Origin: Desulfarculus sp.
GTDB lineage: Bacteria; Desulfobacterota; Desulfarculia; Desulfarculales; Desulfarculaceae
DNA length: 6,795 nucleotides
NCBI GenBank assembly: GCA_020216805.1
Contig: JAIWNN010000156.1
Coordinates: forward strand, 1 to 6,795
Reading direction: 5' to 3'
A model generated the notes under the pieces. That model worked only from the letters and a program-made list of their open reading frames with translations. It was not told the DNA's origin and ran no database searches. The position numbers and the translations under genes were made by a program. Positions 6,121-6,795 of this stretch are shown here, one piece after another. Positions within the stretch are counted from its first letter, which is position 1; the number at the start of each line of letters is the position of its first letter.

Positions 6121-6155
6121 CCGGCCGCGAGGCTTGCGCGAGCGGCCGGCAAGCC
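6121..6155 (+). repeat. Overlapping, mutually exclusive inverted repeats upstream of dsrC
   Basis: CCGGCCGC (6121-6128) is a perfect inverted repeat of GCGGCCGG (6142-6149). GGCTTGC (6131-6137) is a perfect inverted repeat of GCAAGCC (6149-6155). The second stem uses the loop of the first and shares one base with its right arm, so in RNA the two cannot form together. They lie before the likely dsrC promoter and so would be part of any read-through transcript from the CBS gene, or the 3' end of that transcript. Confidence 0.45.
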
Positions 6156-6175
6156 CGCCAAACGACGATTAGGTC

Positions 6176-6204
6176 TTGACAGGGCTAGGGGTAATTGATA
6201 GACA
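6176..6204 (+). promoter_or_regulatory. Candidate sigma70-type promoter of dsrC
   Basis: A perfect TTGACA (6176-6181) is followed after 17 bases by TAGACA (6199-6204, three of six to TATAAT). Transcription would start near 6211, giving an AT-rich leader of about 75 bases that includes a run of seven A (6235-6241). The perfect -35 box and exact spacing make this the best promoter candidate for the gene. Confidence 0.55.
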
Positions 6205-6269
6205 GGTGAATGACTTTTTCTAGCCGCATCGGTTAAAAAAAGACCACAAGATAGATAAGATAAACCCGG

Positions 6270-6276
6270 AAGGAGG
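6270..6276 (+). promoter_or_regulatory. Strong Shine-Dalgarno site of dsrC
   Basis: AAGGAGG, a near-complete match to the 16S rRNA tail, sits 9 bases before ATG 6286. It is the strongest ribosome binding site in the window, in keeping with the known abundance of DsrC in sulfate reducers. Confidence 0.8.
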
Positions 6277-6285
6277 ATTCCCACA

Positions 6286-6603
6286 ATGCCTAATGTGACC
6301 TATAAGGGCAAAACCTACGAGGTGGACGAGGACGGCTTCCTGATGGATCCCGAGAAGTGGGATTTGGATTTCGCTTACTTCGTCAAGGAGTCCGAGGGCA
6401 TCGCCGAGCTGAACGAGGAGCACTGGAAGGTCATCCACTACCTCCAGGACTACTACAAGAAAAACGGCATCGCCCCCATGGTCCGCATCATGACCAAGGT
6501 CACGGGCTACAAGCTGAAGCACATCTATGAGCTGTTCCCCAGTGGCCCCGGCAAGGGAGCCTGCAAGATGGCCGGCCTGGCCAAGCCCACCGGCTGCGTC
6601 TAA
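6286..6603 (+). CDS. dsrC: DsrC, sulfur-carrier protein of dissimilatory sulfite reduction
   Basis: DsrC is a small cytoplasmic protein that takes sulfur from siroheme sulfite reductase DsrAB as a trisulfide between its two C-terminal cysteines. It is then recycled by the membrane complex DsrMKJOP. The 105-residue product is of normal full length. It shows the family pattern 'YEVDEDGFLMDPEKWD', 'LNEEHWKVIHYLQDYY', 'GIAPMVRIMTK' and 'LFPSGPGKGACKMAG'. The flexible C-terminal arm has both redox cysteines, Cys93 and penultimate Cys104, with ten residues between. This separates true DsrC from TusE-type homologues, which keep only the last cysteine. The gene stands alone between its own promoter and terminator, away from dsrAB, as is common in sulfate reducers. 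DsrC also occurs in sulfur oxidisers, so the direction of sulfur flow is inferred from the deltaproteobacterial look of the neighbours. Confidence 0.96.
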   Translation: MPNVTYKGKTYEVDEDGFLMDPEKWDLDFAYFVKESEGIAELNEEHWKVIHYLQDYYKKNGIAPMVRIMTKVTGYKLKHIYELFPSGPGKGACKMAGLAKPTGCV

Positions 6604-6623
6604 GCGCGGCGCTCGGCTGAGTC

Positions 6624-6662
6624 ACGACGGCGCTCGGCCCCGGGGGCGGGCGCCGTCGTTTT
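6624..6662 (+). terminator. Rho-independent terminator of dsrC
   Basis: ACGACGGCGC (6624-6633) pairs perfectly with GCGCCGTCGT (6650-6659) in a 10-base stem. The loop is GC-rich and may extend the stem, and a short T run (6659-6662) follows. It starts 20 bases after the dsrC stop codon, supporting a single-gene transcript. Confidence 0.8.
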
Positions 6663-6722
6663 ACCTGGCGTATATACAAAATTTTGGCTAGAAGCGCTCG
6701 CGCCGAGGCCCGGAGGCCACCC

Positions 6723-6795
6723 GTGACCCCAGCCCCCACCAGTTCCGGCATCAACCTGCGCCCCACGCCCAAAGTCTATGACCGCGAACAGGACA
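6723..6795 (+). CDS. Start of an unidentified gene, cut by the window end
   Basis: GTG 6723 opens a frame that stays open to the right edge (24 codons, beginning VTPAPTSSGINLRPTPKVYD). GGAGG (6712-6716) lies 6 bases upstream, a good ribosome binding site. The visible residues show no signal peptide or membrane helix and no motif I recognise, so no function is given. It follows the dsrC terminator and so probably has its own promoter; the AT-rich stretch at 6670-6686 is a possible place, but I see no clear -35/-10 pair. Confidence 0.5.
   Translation, partial: MTPAPTSSGINLRPTPKVYDREQD

Noticed and set aside
6660..6690. Promoter for the last gene in the AT-rich stretch after the dsrC terminator
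   Set aside because: TATATA and TACAAAAT patches are present, but no -35 box at 16-18 bases could be matched. It may still be one, but I cannot support it.

Overview
This high-GC window reads as an ordinary chromosomal segment of a sulfur-metabolising deltaproteobacterium (Desulfobacterota). The strongest clue is a full-length DsrC with both redox cysteines, a protein of dissimilatory sulfite reduction. A Desulfarculus-like sulfate reducer would fit the GC-rich coding, the lnt-prfB pair and the compact PomA-type MotA. That placement is inferred from gene content and protein style, not from a database match.

Layout, left to right. (1) 3-2077, plus strand: the C-terminal part of lnt (apolipoprotein N-acyltransferase), then prfB (peptide chain release factor 2). 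prfB carries the classical in-frame TGA and +1 programmed frameshift near codon 23. Its ribosome binding site lies in the last codons of lnt, so the two are probably cotranscribed. (2) 2106-2744, minus strand: a stand-alone HD-GYP-like phosphohydrolase with altered signature residues, convergent with prfB. (3) 2745-3061: a divergent intergenic region of about 317 bases with candidate promoters in both directions and a cluster of ATTGT/ACAAT inverted repeats. (4) 3062-5500, plus strand: a compact operon of a secreted protein with a pseudopilin-like 'GPD..F.T.DD' segment, then motA and motB, the flagellar stator genes. (5) 5586-6050: a small tandem-CBS-domain protein, separated from motB by a hairpin-bearing gap. 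(6) 6051-6285: a leader region with nested GC-rich inverted repeats and a good TTGACA promoter, then dsrC (6286-6603) with a strong rho-independent terminator. (7) From 6723: the first 24 codons of an unidentified gene that runs off the window.

The genes cover several separate jobs. Lnt finishes lipoprotein maturation at the inner membrane. RF2 ends translation at UGA/UAA and controls its own synthesis by frameshifting. MotA/MotB form the ion channel and stator of the flagellar motor. The HD-GYP-like protein next to the stator operon may link cyclic-di-GMP to motility, but its signature is degenerate and this is only inference. The CBS protein probably senses an adenine nucleotide. DsrC carries sulfite-level sulfur as a trisulfide between DsrAB and the membrane DsrMKJOP complex.

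I found no clear undescribed multi-gene system, mobile element, CRISPR array or tRNA/rRNA gene. The best second-look items are the secreted protein ahead of motAB, the altered HD-GYP active site, the operator-like repeats before the motAB operon, and the overlapping hairpins ahead of dsrC.
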